DNA of 64,000 nucleotides from Pleomorphomonas sp. T1.2MG-36 (GCF_950100655.1 NZ_CATNLY010000001.1:806001-870000); one strand, 5' to 3'. Shown: positions 27,187 through 36,257, counted from the stretch's first letter. A program made the numbers and translations. The notes: generated by a model not told the origin, from the sequence alone.

Positions 27187-27552
27187 TCAGGCCTCGGCCG
27201 GTTCGGCCGGCTTCAGACTGACGCTTTCGCCACAACCACAAGAGCCGACCTGGTTGGGGTTGCGGAAGACGAAACCGGTGCGGAGCGGCGTCTGCTCGAA
27301 ATCCATCTCCGTGCCCAGAAGGAACAGCACGGCCTTGGCCTCGACAAACACGGTGGCGCCATGCGCCTCGACGCGTTCGTCGGCCGGCTGGGCCTCGCGT
27401 GCGAGATCGAGCGTGTAGGACATGCCGGCGCAGCCGCCATTCTTGATACCCAGACGGATACCCACGGCATCGTCGGCGTTGCCGACGATTTCCCGCACGC
27501 GCTCGGCGGCGGCTTCGGTCAGCGTCATCACGGCAAACTTGGCGACAGCCAT
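27187..27552 (-). CDS. sufA: Iron-sulfur cluster assembly accessory protein SufA
   Basis: A-type carrier of 121 residues that passes Fe-S clusters from SufBCD to target proteins. The three cluster cysteines are present: Cys41 in NGGCAG and Cys105 and Cys107 in GSCGCGES. The N-terminal VMTLTEAAAERVREI and LGTEMDFEQTPLRTGFVF are family signatures. Last gene of the suf series, separated from sufT by 158 bp, so it may have its own promoter. Confidence 0.94.
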   Translation of the reverse strand: MAVAKFAVMTLTEAAAERVREIVGNADDAVGIRLGIKNGGCAGMSYTLDLAREAQPADERVEAHGATVFVEAKAVLFLLGTEMDFEQTPLRTGFVFRNPNQVGSCGCGESVSLKPAEPAEA

Positions 27553-27710
27553 GTCATCACTCTCCCAAACCGCCTCGGTTCAAGGCCGAAGCGATACGAC
27601 TGAAAATAGGAAGCAAACGCATTGCCGGCAAGCATCTTGCCCGCATGGCCGCGTTGCACCCCGAAGACCGCCGAGCGAGGCGACACCGGGATGGGCCTCG
27701 GATCTGGCAC

Positions 27711-28106
27711 TCAGTACCAGTCGGTGGCGACCTGGGCTTCCTCGCTCATCCGGTCGGGCGTCCACGGCGGATCGAACACCATGTTCACCTTGACGCCATA
27801 AACGCCGGGCACCACGCCAACGGCATTCTCGACCCAGCCCGGCATTTCGCCGGCCACCGGGCAGCCCGGCGCGGTCAGCGTCATGTCGATGGTGACGAGG
27901 CGGTCATCGTCGATGTCGATCCGGTAGACGAGGCCGAGCTCATAGATGTCGGCCGGAATCTCCGGGTCGTAGACGGTCTTCAGCGCAGCGACGATATCGT
28001 CGGTGATGCGTTCGAGCTCGACCGGCGAAATGGCCGAGCCGCCGGCAGTTTCTGGCTGATTGGGCGACGGATCGCTGTGGTTGGTCATGTCGGTCATGTC
28101 GGTCAT
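27711..28106 (-). CDS. SufT-type DUF59 Fe-S assembly protein
   Basis: Cytoplasmic MIP18/DUF59-domain protein of about 131 residues that helps Fe-S maturation. Key features: DIVAALKTVYDPEIPADIYELGL, then VTIDMTLTAPGCPVAGEMPGW with the conserved cysteine. The first nine residues arise from nine-base repeats that give three in-frame ATGs (28106, 28097 and 28088); I use the first because it overlaps the sufS stop by four bases. Proteins of this kind in suf operons are named SufT. Confidence 0.9.
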   Translation of the reverse strand: MTDMTDMTNHSDPSPNQPETAGGSAISPVELERITDDIVAALKTVYDPEIPADIYELGLVYRIDIDDDRLVTIDMTLTAPGCPVAGEMPGWVENAVGVVPGVYGVKVNMVFDPPWTPDRMSEEAQVATDWY

Positions 28107-29338
28107 CCGAACAGGGCCTCGGCCTTTCTGAGGGCCGTGACCAGCGCGTCCACTTCGGCGCGCGTGTTGTAGAGGGCGAAGGAGGCACGGCAGGTCGAGG
28201 TCACCCCGAAACGGGCGAGCAGCGGCATGGCGCAATGCGTGCCGGCACGAACGGCAACGCCGGAATGGTCGATGACGGTGGCGACGTCATGGGCATGCGC
28301 CCCGTTCATCGAGAAGGCGACGATGGCGCCCTTCTCCTTGGTGGTGCCGTAGATGCGGACGGAGTTCATCTCGCCGAGTCGCTGCATGGCATAATCGCGC
28401 AGGTCGGTCTCATGGGCGAGAATCGCTTCCCGGCCGAGGCTTTCCATGTAGCGCAAGGCCGCGCCCAGCCCGATGGCCTGGACGATCGGCGGCGTGCCGG
28501 CCTCGAAGCGATGCGGCGGCGCGTTGTAGGTCACTCCCTCGGTGGTCACCGTCTCGATCATCTCGCCGCCGCCCTGCCAGGGCGGCATGGCTTCCAGAAG
28601 GTGCCGCTTGCCGTAGAGAACGCCGATGCCGGTCGGGCCGTAGACCTTGTGTCCCGTCAGCACATAGAAATCGGCATCGAGATCCTGCACGTCGACCGGC
28701 AGATGCACCGCGCCCTGGCTGCCGTCGACAAGCACCACCGCGCCATGGGCATGGGCGATGCGCGTCACGTCCTTGATCGGCACGATGGTGCCCGTGACGT
28801 TGGACATCTGCGTGATGGCGACGATCTTGGTACGCGGCGTGAAGAGCGCCTCGAAGGCTTCGAGATCGAAGCTGCCGTCGTCGCGGACCGGCGCCCACTT
28901 GATGACGACGCCCTTCTTCTCTCGATGGAAGTTCCACGGCACGATGTTGGAGTGATGCTCCAGGATGGAGAGGATGACCTCGTCGCCCTCACTGAGCACC
29001 ATGCCGCCGTAGCTTGCCGCGACCAGGTTGATCGCCTCGGTCGAGGAACGGGTGAAGATCACCTGCTCCATCGACGGCGCGTTGAGGAAGGCGCGCACCG
29101 CCTCGCGAGCGTCCTCGTAGGCCTCCGTGGCGGCGTTCGACAGGTAGTGCAGTCCACGATGCACGTTGGCGTATTCGTGGGTGTAGGCATGGCGCATGCG
29201 GTCGAGCACGGCGAGCGGCTTCTGCGCCGAGGCGCCGTTGTCGAGATAGACCAGCGGCTTGCCGTAGACCTTCTCGGCGAGGATCGGGAAATCCCCGCGC
29301 ACGGTCTCGACGTCATAGGACGGAACGGACATCATCAT
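28103..29338 (-). CDS. sufS: Cysteine desulfurase SufS
   Basis: PLP enzyme (group II) of 411 residues that takes sulfur from cysteine for cluster assembly. PLP lysine is Lys231 in LTGHKVYGPTG; the persulfide cysteine is Cys369 in RAGTHCAMPLL. The aminotransferase V domain is complete (YLDNGASAQKPLAVLD, LEHHSNIVPW). No sufE is visible in the window. The start is the first of three ATGs (29338). Overlaps sufT. Confidence 0.97.
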   Translation of the reverse strand: MMMSVPSYDVETVRGDFPILAEKVYGKPLVYLDNGASAQKPLAVLDRMRHAYTHEYANVHRGLHYLSNAATEAYEDAREAVRAFLNAPSMEQVIFTRSSTEAINLVAASYGGMVLSEGDEVILSILEHHSNIVPWNFHREKKGVVIKWAPVRDDGSFDLEAFEALFTPRTKIVAITQMSNVTGTIVPIKDVTRIAHAHGAVVLVDGSQGAVHLPVDVQDLDADFYVLTGHKVYGPTGIGVLYGKRHLLEAMPPWQGGGEMIETVTTEGVTYNAPPHRFEAGTPPIVQAIGLGAALRYMESLGREAILAHETDLRDYAMQRLGEMNSVRIYGTTKEKGAIVAFSMNGAHAHDVATVIDHSGVAVRAGTHCAMPLLARFGVTSTCRASFALYNTRAEVDALVTALRKAEALFG

Positions 29339-29383
29339 CGTCTCTTGTCTTGGCCGCCCGGCATGCCGGGCGGCGATGCCGGC

Positions 29384-30712
29384 TTACGCCGCCCTGGCCT
29401 TCAGCCAGCCCTCGACGCGGTGGATGAGGGCGTCGTGAACCGCCTGATTCTGGATCTCGTCGATCGCCTCGCCGAGGAAGGCGAGGATCAGCATGCTCTC
29501 GGCCTCGGCCTTGGGAATGCCGCGCGACAGGAGATAGAACAGAAGATCCTCATCGATGGCGCCGCAGGTTGCCCCATGGCCGCACTGAACGTCGTCGGCG
29601 AAGATTTCCAGTTCCGGTTTGGCATCCGCCTCGGCATCCTCGGAGAGCAGAAGCGACGCCGTCATCATGCGCGCGTCGGTCTTCTGGGCGTGGGCCGGAA
29701 CGGCGATGCGGCCGGCGAAGGCCGAACGCGCCTCGCCGTCGATGACCGCCTTGTAGAGCTCCCGGCTGTTGCAGTTCTCGGCACCGTGGATCAGCGAGAG
29801 CGTCGTGTCGGCATGACGCCGCCCGCTGAGCATGGTGATCCCTCGGAAGCCGGCCTGGGCATCGCGACCGGCGAACTCGGCGAAGATCTGCGCGCGGGCG
29901 AGACCGGCGCCCAACGCCGCGTTGAAGGTGTCGAAGTTCGCCTCGCGGCCGATCCTGGCCACCAGAGTGGTCATGCTGACCGCCTCGTCCGGCTCCAGTT
30001 GCAGGCGGATATGGTCGACCTTCGCCCCTTCGCCCACCTCGACCACCGTCATGACGTTGGAATGGTGAGCGACGGTGTCGAGCGACTCGATGGTCTCGAT
30101 CAGCGTCAAGCGGGCGCCCTTGTCGACGGTGACCAAGTGACGCACCGCCGTCGAGGCCGCAGGCTCGCCCTCGGCGATGTGGACGAGCTCCACCGGCCGC
30201 GCGATCTCGGCCCCTTCGGCCACGCCGATGACGAGACCGTCGGTCATGAAGGCCGTATTGAGTGCCACTGCGGTGTTCGAGGCAATGACATCGTCAAGCT
30301 TCAGCGCGGCAACCACCGCCGCGTCGCCCGCTTCCAATGCCTTGGCCAGCGAGAAAATCGACAGGCCGGGCTCAAGATCCTCGAGATCGGACAGTTCGGG
30401 CCGGTAGCGACCGTTGGCGATGACGAGACGGCGTGCCTTGTCGCCCTCCACCGCTGGCGCGGCAATCAGCACGCGCGCCACGTCGCCGGGACCGGCGGCG
30501 GGCGGAAACGTCTTCAGCCGGGCGCGCAGGTCGGTGTATTTCCAGTCTTCGACGCGGCGGTGCGGCAGGCCGCTCTTGTCGACGCCGCCAAAGGCGGCAT
30601 CACGGATGGCGATGACGTCGGCCGTTCCGGGCAGCGACGTCCTCTCGGCCGGGTAGCGGGCGGCAAGCGCCTGTTCTGCCGGCGTGCGAACGGGGGTGGC
30701 AACCATGGTCAT
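29384..30712 (-). CDS. sufD: Fe-S cluster assembly protein SufD
   Basis: Scaffold subunit of the SufBC2D complex, 442 residues. It shows the SufB/D core pattern: GLPHRRVEDWKYTDLRARL near the N-terminus, the beta-helix, and the C-terminal end with DVQCGHGATCGAIDEDLLFYL, where SufD carries its conserved histidine, then SRGIPKAEAESMLILAFLGE. Start at 30712, five bases after sufC; the ATG at 30706 has better spacing to GAGGGGG, so two residues are uncertain. Confidence 0.95.
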   Translation of the reverse strand: MTMVATPVRTPAEQALAARYPAERTSLPGTADVIAIRDAAFGGVDKSGLPHRRVEDWKYTDLRARLKTFPPAAGPGDVARVLIAAPAVEGDKARRLVIANGRYRPELSDLEDLEPGLSIFSLAKALEAGDAAVVAALKLDDVIASNTAVALNTAFMTDGLVIGVAEGAEIARPVELVHIAEGEPAASTAVRHLVTVDKGARLTLIETIESLDTVAHHSNVMTVVEVGEGAKVDHIRLQLEPDEAVSMTTLVARIGREANFDTFNAALGAGLARAQIFAEFAGRDAQAGFRGITMLSGRRHADTTLSLIHGAENCNSRELYKAVIDGEARSAFAGRIAVPAHAQKTDARMMTASLLLSEDAEADAKPELEIFADDVQCGHGATCGAIDEDLLFYLLSRGIPKAEAESMLILAFLGEAIDEIQNQAVHDALIHRVEGWLKARAA

Positions 30713-30717
30713 CCCCC

Positions 30718-31470
30718 TCAGGCGGCCGCTTCGGCCACGTAGGCAGCATAGCCGTTCTTCTCAAGGTCGAGCGCAAGCTCAGGCCCGCCGGTGCGGACGA
30801 TTCGCCCATCGGACAGCACGTGCACGATGTCCGGCACGATATGATCGAGAAGGCGCTGGTAGTGGGTGATCACCACGAAGGCACGATCGGGCGAACGCAA
30901 CGCGTTGACGCCCTCCGACACCACCTTCAGCGCGTCGATGTCGAGGCCGGAATCGGTCTCGTCGAGAATGCAGATCGACGGCTGCAGCAGCGCCATCTGC
31001 ATTATCTCGGCGCGCTTCTTCTCGCCGCCGGAGAAGCCGACGTTGACCGGCCGCTTCAGCATGTCCGAGGTGATGTTGAGCTTCTCGGCGACGCCCTTCA
31101 CCAGCTTCATGAACTCGGGCGTCGTCAGCTCGCCCTCACCCTTCGCCTTGCGATGCGCGTTGAGCGCCGCCTTGAGGAAGGTCATGGTGGCGACGCCGGG
31201 GATCTCGATCGGATACTGGAAGGCGAGGAACAGGCCCGCCACCGAACGCTCGTTCGGCTCCAGGTCGAGGATCGATGCGCCGTTCAGCAGCACCTCACCC
31301 TCGGTGACCTCGTAATCGTCCTTGCCGGCGAGAATGTAGGAGAGCGTCGACTTGCCGGCGCCGTTCGGCCCCATGATGGCGTGCACTTCGCCGGGCTTCA
31401 CCGTCAGGGTGAGACCCTTCAGGATCTCGCGGTCGCCAATCCGTGCGTGAAGGTTCTTGATCTCGAGCAT
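30718..31470 (-). CDS. sufC: Fe-S cluster assembly ATPase SufC
   Basis: ABC-type ATPase of 250 residues in the cytoplasmic SufBC2D complex. Walker A is GPNGAGKST, the ABC signature FSGGEKKR, and the Walker B region CILDETDSGLDIDAL with the SufC-type DETDSGLD, followed by the switch histidine in VVITHYQRL. ATG at 31470 in MLEIKNLHARIGD. Its stop and the sufD start are five bases apart. Confidence 0.97.
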   Translation of the reverse strand: MLEIKNLHARIGDREILKGLTLTVKPGEVHAIMGPNGAGKSTLSYILAGKDDYEVTEGEVLLNGASILDLEPNERSVAGLFLAFQYPIEIPGVATMTFLKAALNAHRKAKGEGELTTPEFMKLVKGVAEKLNITSDMLKRPVNVGFSGGEKKRAEIMQMALLQPSICILDETDSGLDIDALKVVSEGVNALRSPDRAFVVITHYQRLLDHIVPDIVHVLSDGRIVRTGGPELALDLEKNGYAAYVAEAAA

Positions 31471-31568
31471 GGTTCTGTCCTGTCGTCCGTTTGGCCTCGA
31501 CGCGCATGGCGGAGGCTCGTTGTCGTTGGTCACGAAAAAAGGCGCGTGTCGCGGTGCGCCCGGCCGGA

Positions 31569-33044
31569 TCAGCCGACGCTGCCCTCGAGGCTGATGCCGA
31601 TCAGCTTCTGCGTCTCCACCATGAATTCCATCGGCAGCTGTTGCAGCACGTCTTTCACGAAGCCGTTGACGATCAGGGCGATGGCTTCTTCCTGCGGCAA
31701 TCCACGCTGCAGGCAGTAGAACATCTGATCGTCGGAGATCTTCGACGTGGTGGCTTCATGCTCGACAATGGCCGAGGCGTTCTTGCTCTCGATGTAGGGC
31801 ACGGTATGGGCACCGCACTTGTTGCCGATGAGCAAGCTGTCGCAATTGGTGAAGTTGCGGGCGCCGGACGCCTTTCGGCCGATCGAAACGAGGCCGCGGT
31901 AGGTGTTGCTTGACCGGCCGGCCGAAATGCCCTTGGAGATGATCTTCGACGAGGTGTTCTTGCCGAGGTGGATCATCTTGGTGCCGCTGTCGACCTGCTG
32001 GCGGCCATTGGAAATGGCGATCGAGTAGAACTCGCCGCGCGAGTTGTCGCCACGCAGGATGCAGCTCGGGTACTTCCAGGTGATGGCCGAGCCGGTCTCC
32101 ACCTGCGTCCAGGAGATCTTCGAGTTCTTGCCCCGGCAATCGCCGCGCTTGGTCACGAAGTTGAAGACGCCGCCCTTGCCGTCCGAGTCGCCCGGGTACC
32201 AGTTCTGGACGGTGGAATACTTGATCTCCGCATCGTCGAGGGCGATCAGCTCGACCACGGCGGCGTGAAGCTGGTTCTCGTCGCGGGAGGGCGCCGTGCA
32301 TCCCTCAAGATAGGAGACGTAAGCTCCTTCATCGGCGATGATCAGCGTCCGCTCGAACTGACCGGTCTTCTTCTCGTTGATGCGGAAGTAGGTCGACAGT
32401 TCCATCGGGCAGCGGACGCCCTTCGGCACGTAGACGAAGGAGCCGTCGGAGAACACCGCCGAATTCAGCGTGGCGTAGAAGTTGTCGGTCACCGGCACGA
32501 CCGAGCCGAGATACTTCTTCACCAGTTCCGGATGCGTCTTCACCGCTTCCGAGATCGGGCAGAAGATGACGCCGTGCTTGGCGAGCTCGGCCTTGAAGGT
32601 AGTGACCACCGACACGCTGTCGAACACCGCATCGACGGCAACGAGCCGCTCGCCCTTCTCGACGCCGGCCAGGATTTCCTGCTCCTTCAGCGGAATGCCC
32701 AGCTTCTTGTAGGTGTCGAGCAGTGCCGGATCGACCTCGTCGAGGCTCTTCGGGCCGGCCGTCTTCTTGGGGGCGGCGTAATAGTGAAGGTCCTGGAAGT
32801 CGATGGGCGGGTAATCGACGCGCGCCCAGGTCGGCTCTTCCATGGTCTTCCAGCGGCGAAACGCTTCGAGGCGCCATTCGGTCAGCCATTCCGGCTCGTC
32901 CTTCTTGGCCGAAATGAAGCGGACGATATCCTCGTTGAGGCCCTTGGGCGCCAGCTCCGACTCGATGTCGCTGACGAAGCCATATTTGTACTTGTCGACG
33001 TCGATCGACAGAACCTGATCGACCGTCTCCTTAACTGCTGCCAT
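31569..33044 (-). CDS. sufB: Fe-S cluster assembly protein SufB
   Basis: Scaffold subunit of 491 residues, where clusters are built. Family features are [20 protein letters not shown] at the start, [21 protein letters not shown] and [23 protein letters not shown] in the core, and near the end the [20 protein letters not shown] region with the persulfide-accepting cysteine, then [20 protein letters not shown] with AAGGAGCAAG upstream. Longest and best-conserved suf gene here. Confidence 0.98.
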   Translation of the reverse strand: MAAVKETVDQVLSIDVDKYKYGFVSDIESELAPKGLNEDIVRFISAKKDEPEWLTEWRLEAFRRWKTMEEPTWARVDYPPIDFQDLHYYAAPKKTAGPKSLDEVDPALLDTYKKLGIPLKEQEILAGVEKGERLVAVDAVFDSVSVVTTFKAELAKHGVIFCPISEAVKTHPELVKKYLGSVVPVTDNFYATLNSAVFSDGSFVYVPKGVRCPMELSTYFRINEKKTGQFERTLIIADEGAYVSYLEGCTAPSRDENQLHAAVVELIALDDAEIKYSTVQNWYPGDSDGKGGVFNFVTKRGDCRGKNSKISWTQVETGSAITWKYPSCILRGDNSRGEFYSIAISNGRQQVDSGTKMIHLGKNTSSKIISKGISAGRSSNTYRGLVSIGRKASGARNFTNCDSLLIGNKCGAHTVPYIESKNASAIVEHEATTSKISDDQMFYCLQRGLPQEEAIALIVNGFVKDVLQQLPMEFMVETQKLIGISLEGSVG

Positions 33045-33126
33045 CTCTTGCTCCTTCCACGCGGTTTCAAGGACCGTGGGAAATCTGTCCTCAATGTAGT
33101 CGCTTTTTCTCGCAGCCGGTAGTCAC

Positions 33127-34302
33127 TCAGGCTGCGGCGGTCCCATGTTGTTTCTTCATAGCGGCGAAGACGTTGCGCGCCCGCAAACCGAAGGTCGCGA
33201 TCTCCTCGTCAGTGGTTTCCGCCCCGATCGACACGCGCAGGCCGCTCTTGACCAGCGTCGGATCGACCCCCATCGCCGTCAGCACGGGGCTCGCCGTCAC
33301 CTTGCCCGACGAGCAGGCCGAACCGGACGACAGCGCCACGCCGGCGAGGTCGAAAGCGATCACCGCCGTTTCCGCGGCGATGCCCGGCACGGCGAAGCAG
33401 AGCGTGTTCGCCAGTCGCGCCGCCCCCTCCGCGAACACCACGGCGTCCGGCGCAATGGCGCGGATCAGAGCCGCGACGCGGTCGCGACGCGCGGCGACGC
33501 CCGCCATGGCCTCAAGCTCGGCAAGCGACGCTTCGGCGGCGACGCCGAAAGCGCCAATGGCCGCCACATTCTCGGTGCCGGCCCGTGCCCAGGACTCCTG
33601 GCCGCCGCCCGTGACGAGCGGGGTGAAGGCGAAACCATTGCGGCCGCGCACGATGGCGCCCACCCCCTGCCCTCCGCCGACCTTGTGGGCGGAGAGCGTC
33701 AGCACGTCGAGCCCCAGCGCTCCCATGTCGACCGGCAATTTGCCGGCCGCCTGCACGGCATCCGAATGAACCAGCGCGCCATGCGCCCTGGCGATCCGCG
33801 CCACGTCGGCGATGGGCTCGACGACGCCGGTCTCGTTGTTGGCCATCATGACCGAAACGAGAGCCCGCTCGCCCGCCGCACTGAGTTCGGCAAGACGCCG
33901 CTCCAGAACGCCGAGATCGACCACCCCGTTGCCATCGACCGGGATGACCTCGATGCTCTGCGATGGAAAACGGCCGCCACGCGCCACGGCCGGATGCTCG
34001 ACCGCCGATATCAGCAACCGGTCCAGCCGATACGGCTTGCCGAACAAGGTCCAGTCCGGCGTCAGCACCGTGTTGGCGGCCTCGGTGCCACCGGAACAAA
34101 AGGTGACGCCTTTAGCCTCCGCCCCGCAGAGCCGCGCCACCGAGCGGCGGGCACCTTCGACGACGGCGCGAGCGGCGCGTCCTTCGGCATGCACGGACGA
34201 ACCGTTGCCGGGCCGGCCGAGCAGTTCGACCAGACGCTGCCGGGCGGCCGCCTTCATCGGCGCGCCGGCATTCCAGTCGAAATAAAGGCGCGCCTCCGCC
34301 AT
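33127..34302 (-). CDS. Cysteine desulfurase, NifS/IscS-like (group I)
   Basis: PLP enzyme of 391 residues heading the suf operon. PLP lysine Lys207 is in TLSAHKVGGGQG, and the catalytic cysteine, Cys330, is in the longer flexible loop SSGSACSSGKV, which marks the IscS/NifS group and separates it from SufS 4 kb downstream. N-terminus YFDWNAGAPMKAAA is typical of rhizobial versions. It ends 82 bp before sufB. Two desulfurases of different groups in one suf operon is known in Hyphomicrobiales; which supplies SufB is not decided by sequence. No iscR gene lies upstream. Confidence 0.94.
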   Translation of the reverse strand: MAEARLYFDWNAGAPMKAAARQRLVELLGRPGNGSSVHAEGRAARAVVEGARRSVARLCGAEAKGVTFCSGGTEAANTVLTPDWTLFGKPYRLDRLLISAVEHPAVARGGRFPSQSIEVIPVDGNGVVDLGVLERRLAELSAAGERALVSVMMANNETGVVEPIADVARIARAHGALVHSDAVQAAGKLPVDMGALGLDVLTLSAHKVGGGQGVGAIVRGRNGFAFTPLVTGGGQESWARAGTENVAAIGAFGVAAEASLAELEAMAGVAARRDRVAALIRAIAPDAVVFAEGAARLANTLCFAVPGIAAETAVIAFDLAGVALSSGSACSSGKVTASPVLTAMGVDPTLVKSGLRVSIGAETTDEEIATFGLRARNVFAAMKKQHGTAAA

Positions 34303-34493
34303 AACCTACCCCATTCGCGAACACGGCCGGAACGACCGGCCGACTTGCGCGTTCACTATACCATCCGCTTTTTGCCCGCCAGAGCGGCGGGCAAACGCCC
34401 AACCCCCCCTGAGGATGCGATTTTTCTTGACGCCGGACCGGCCGGCGGTCCAGTGCAAGCGCACGAGCCGAAACGATGCGCTGTCCGCATCAG

Positions 34494-34510
34494 TTTTGAG
34501 TAATTCTAAA
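34494..34510. promoter_or_regulatory. Possible iron-responsive (Irr-type) site
   Basis: TTTTGAG-TAA-TTCTAAA (minus strand TTTAGAA-TTA-CTCAAAA) has the 7-3-7 arrangement of imperfect inverted repeats expected of Irr-type boxes and lies about 190 bp upstream of the first suf gene, between the divergent genes. It is an imperfect match judged by eye. The local DNA is AT-rich compared with the surroundings. Confidence 0.3.
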
Positions 34511-34600
34511 TCTAGGACCAGACCCTCCCTGCGTCAATATGACGAGCCTCTGCCGATAACGGCAACGGTCCCCGGGGGACGAGTCGAGATCGAGGACAAC

Positions 34601-35257
34601 ATGCCCGAAGTGATCTTCAACGGCCCTGCCGGACGCATCGAAGGCCGCTACCAGCCGGCTGCGGTGCGAAACGCGCCGATCGCCATGATCCTGCATCCGC
34701 ATCCGGAATTCGGCGGCACCATGAACAACCAGATCGCCTACCGGCTGTTCTACATGTTCAAGGAACGCGGCTTTGCCGTGCTGCGCTTCAACTTCCGCGG
34801 CGTCGGCCGCAGCCAGGGCCAGTTCGACCACGGTTCGGGCGAACTGTCGGACGCCGCCTCGGCGCTGGACTGGGTGCAGTCGATCCATCCTGAGGCGCGC
34901 TTCTGCTGGGTTGCGGGCTTTGACTTCGGTGCCTGGATCGGCATGCAGCTCCTGATGCGCCGCCCGGAGATCGAGGGCTTCATTTCGATCGCCCCGCCGG
35001 CCAACCTCAACGATTTCTCCTTCCTCGCGCCCTGCCCCTCCTCGGGCCTGATCATTCACGGCGACATCGACAAGGTGGTGCCGCAGAAGGACGTGCAGGC
35101 GCTGGTGGACAAGCTGAAAGCCCAGAAGGGCATCGTCATCGATCAGAAGATCATCGAAGGCGCCAACCACTTCTTCGACCAGAAGATCGAAGAGCTGATC
35201 GAGCACTGCGGCCGCTACCTCGACATGCGTCTCGCGGCTCAGCCGAACGAAGGCTGA
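34601..35257 (+). CDS. Alpha/beta hydrolase with Asp at the nucleophile position
   Basis: Small alpha/beta hydrolase of 218 residues (COG2945-like, serine-hydrolase fold). Fold marks: LHPHPEFGGTMNNQI (oxyanion region), LRFNFRGVGRSQG, then VAGFDFGAWIG where GxSxG is expected, so residue 108 is Asp, not Ser. The late acid is in HGDIDKVVP and the base is His190 in GANHFF. ATG at 34601 with GAGGACAA upstream. Divergent from the suf operon. The codon is a clean GAC, so this is not a reading error of one weak base call as far as the sequence shows. Confidence 0.9.
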   Translation: MPEVIFNGPAGRIEGRYQPAAVRNAPIAMILHPHPEFGGTMNNQIAYRLFYMFKERGFAVLRFNFRGVGRSQGQFDHGSGELSDAASALDWVQSIHPEARFCWVAGFDFGAWIGMQLLMRRPEIEGFISIAPPANLNDFSFLAPCPSSGLIIHGDIDKVVPQKDVQALVDKLKAQKGIVIDQKIIEGANHFFDQKIEELIEHCGRYLDMRLAAQPNEG

Positions 35258-35290
35258 CCCGTCCCCTCTCGACAGACGGAACATAATTGG

Positions 35291-35321
35291 AAGGGCCTCG
35301 AACCGCCGGTTCGAGGCCCTT
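35291..35321. terminator. Terminator after the alpha/beta hydrolase gene
   Basis: AAGGGCCTCGAACC and GGTTCGAGGCCCTT form a 14-bp perfect stem with a GCC loop followed by TTG; it lies between converging genes. Confidence 0.92.
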
Positions 35322-35347
35322 TTGTCATCGACGTTAAGACGCCTGCA

Positions 35348-35788
35348 CTAGAAACGAGCGATCAACTCGATCGGATCGCGCACCCAGTCATCCCGGTCGG
35401 ACGAATGATCGCGCTTATCCACCTCGGCGGCCGCGTTGAAATGAGGCTGATATTCCTCGACCAGCTCCTCGACGAGATGCCGGCGGTCGAGGGTAAAGGG
35501 TGATGCCCTCCAGAACACACCGGCGGTAAGCCGCTTCAGGACCGGGTTGGCGGCCAGAACGGCCGAAACCGCGACGATCACGGATTCGCTTTCCCCGACA
35601 TAGATCGGATGGGCGCGCCCGGACAGCTCCGTCGTCAGTACGAAGACACCCGGCCGGTCGGGCGCATCAGCCCCCGTTTCGAAGGCATGGCCGGCATAGC
35701 GGGCGGGCGTCTGGCCAATGGCCGGCAAAGCCTTTCCGCTCGCCGCAGCAGCGGCCGCTGCGACGAAAGACACTTCGGTGACGTTCAT
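35348..35788 (-). CDS. Small protein with degenerate GIY-YIG-like domain
   Basis: Protein of 146 residues I cannot assign to a named family. Residues 47-67 (PGVFVLTTELSG followed by HPIYVGES) resemble the first two strands of a GIY-YIG nuclease domain, with YVGES in the YIG position but VFVL instead of GIY. LVEELVEEYQPHFNA near residue 105-119 fits the helix with the catalytic Glu and the Tyr-Asn end of that fold. The N-terminus is Ala-rich. Start at 35788 has GGGAGGATG upstream. It stands alone next to a low-GC gap. Confidence 0.7.
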   Translation of the reverse strand: MNVTEVSFVAAAAAAASGKALPAIGQTPARYAGHAFETGADAPDRPGVFVLTTELSGRAHPIYVGESESVIVAVSAVLAANPVLKRLTAGVFWRASPFTLDRRHLVEELVEEYQPHFNAAAEVDKRDHSSDRDDWVRDPIELIARF

Positions 35789-36257
35789 GACACATCCTCC
35801 CAAAATATGTTCGACGCAACACTGCCAGCAGAAGATAACACTCGCATGAAGAAGATCAAGGGAACATCACCCACAATTGCTATGCAACCTCGTCATAGGT
35901 CCATAAATCATACTTAAAATCATACGTACTTATCCCTAAATCCATCTAATTCCCGCAGTAATCGGAGCCGGGATATCATCAGGTAATGTTTACTTACCAA
36001 TTTTACATTGCGTGCAGTGCGTCTGCCAGTTCTATAAACTCACGAACACGTGACGTGTTCCCGGACTAGCCAGGAAAATTTCTAGTCCGAAAAAGGATAG
36101 GAAACTCAACTATTTATCGCTCTCTGGCCGAAAGTACACGCCAAACGAGCCACCGGCCGTTCATGCCGATTTCCGGCTTAGGCAGTCCCGGGGCAAGTGC
36201 CGAACCTCGGCCAAGCACCCCACTAGAAGAGGTGCCGAGCCATGGGCTTATCGAGCG
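35789..36257. other. Low-GC intergenic region with two adjacent perfect hairpins
   Basis: About 470 bp clearly poorer in G+C than the genome. It contains the hairpins GAACACG-TGA-CGTGTTC (36044-36060) and CGGACTAG/CTAGTCCG (36062-36089), one base apart, and a direct repeat of AAATCATAC near 35914. It lies upstream of the GIY-YIG-like gene and downstream of the GGDEF gene, both on the minus strand. No gene seen. Confidence 0.5.

Noticed and set aside
28235..30742. 835-codon open frame on the plus strand over sufS and sufD
   Set aside because: Antisense shadow of two confident genes with the same low-complexity Arg/Gly/Asp/His composition.
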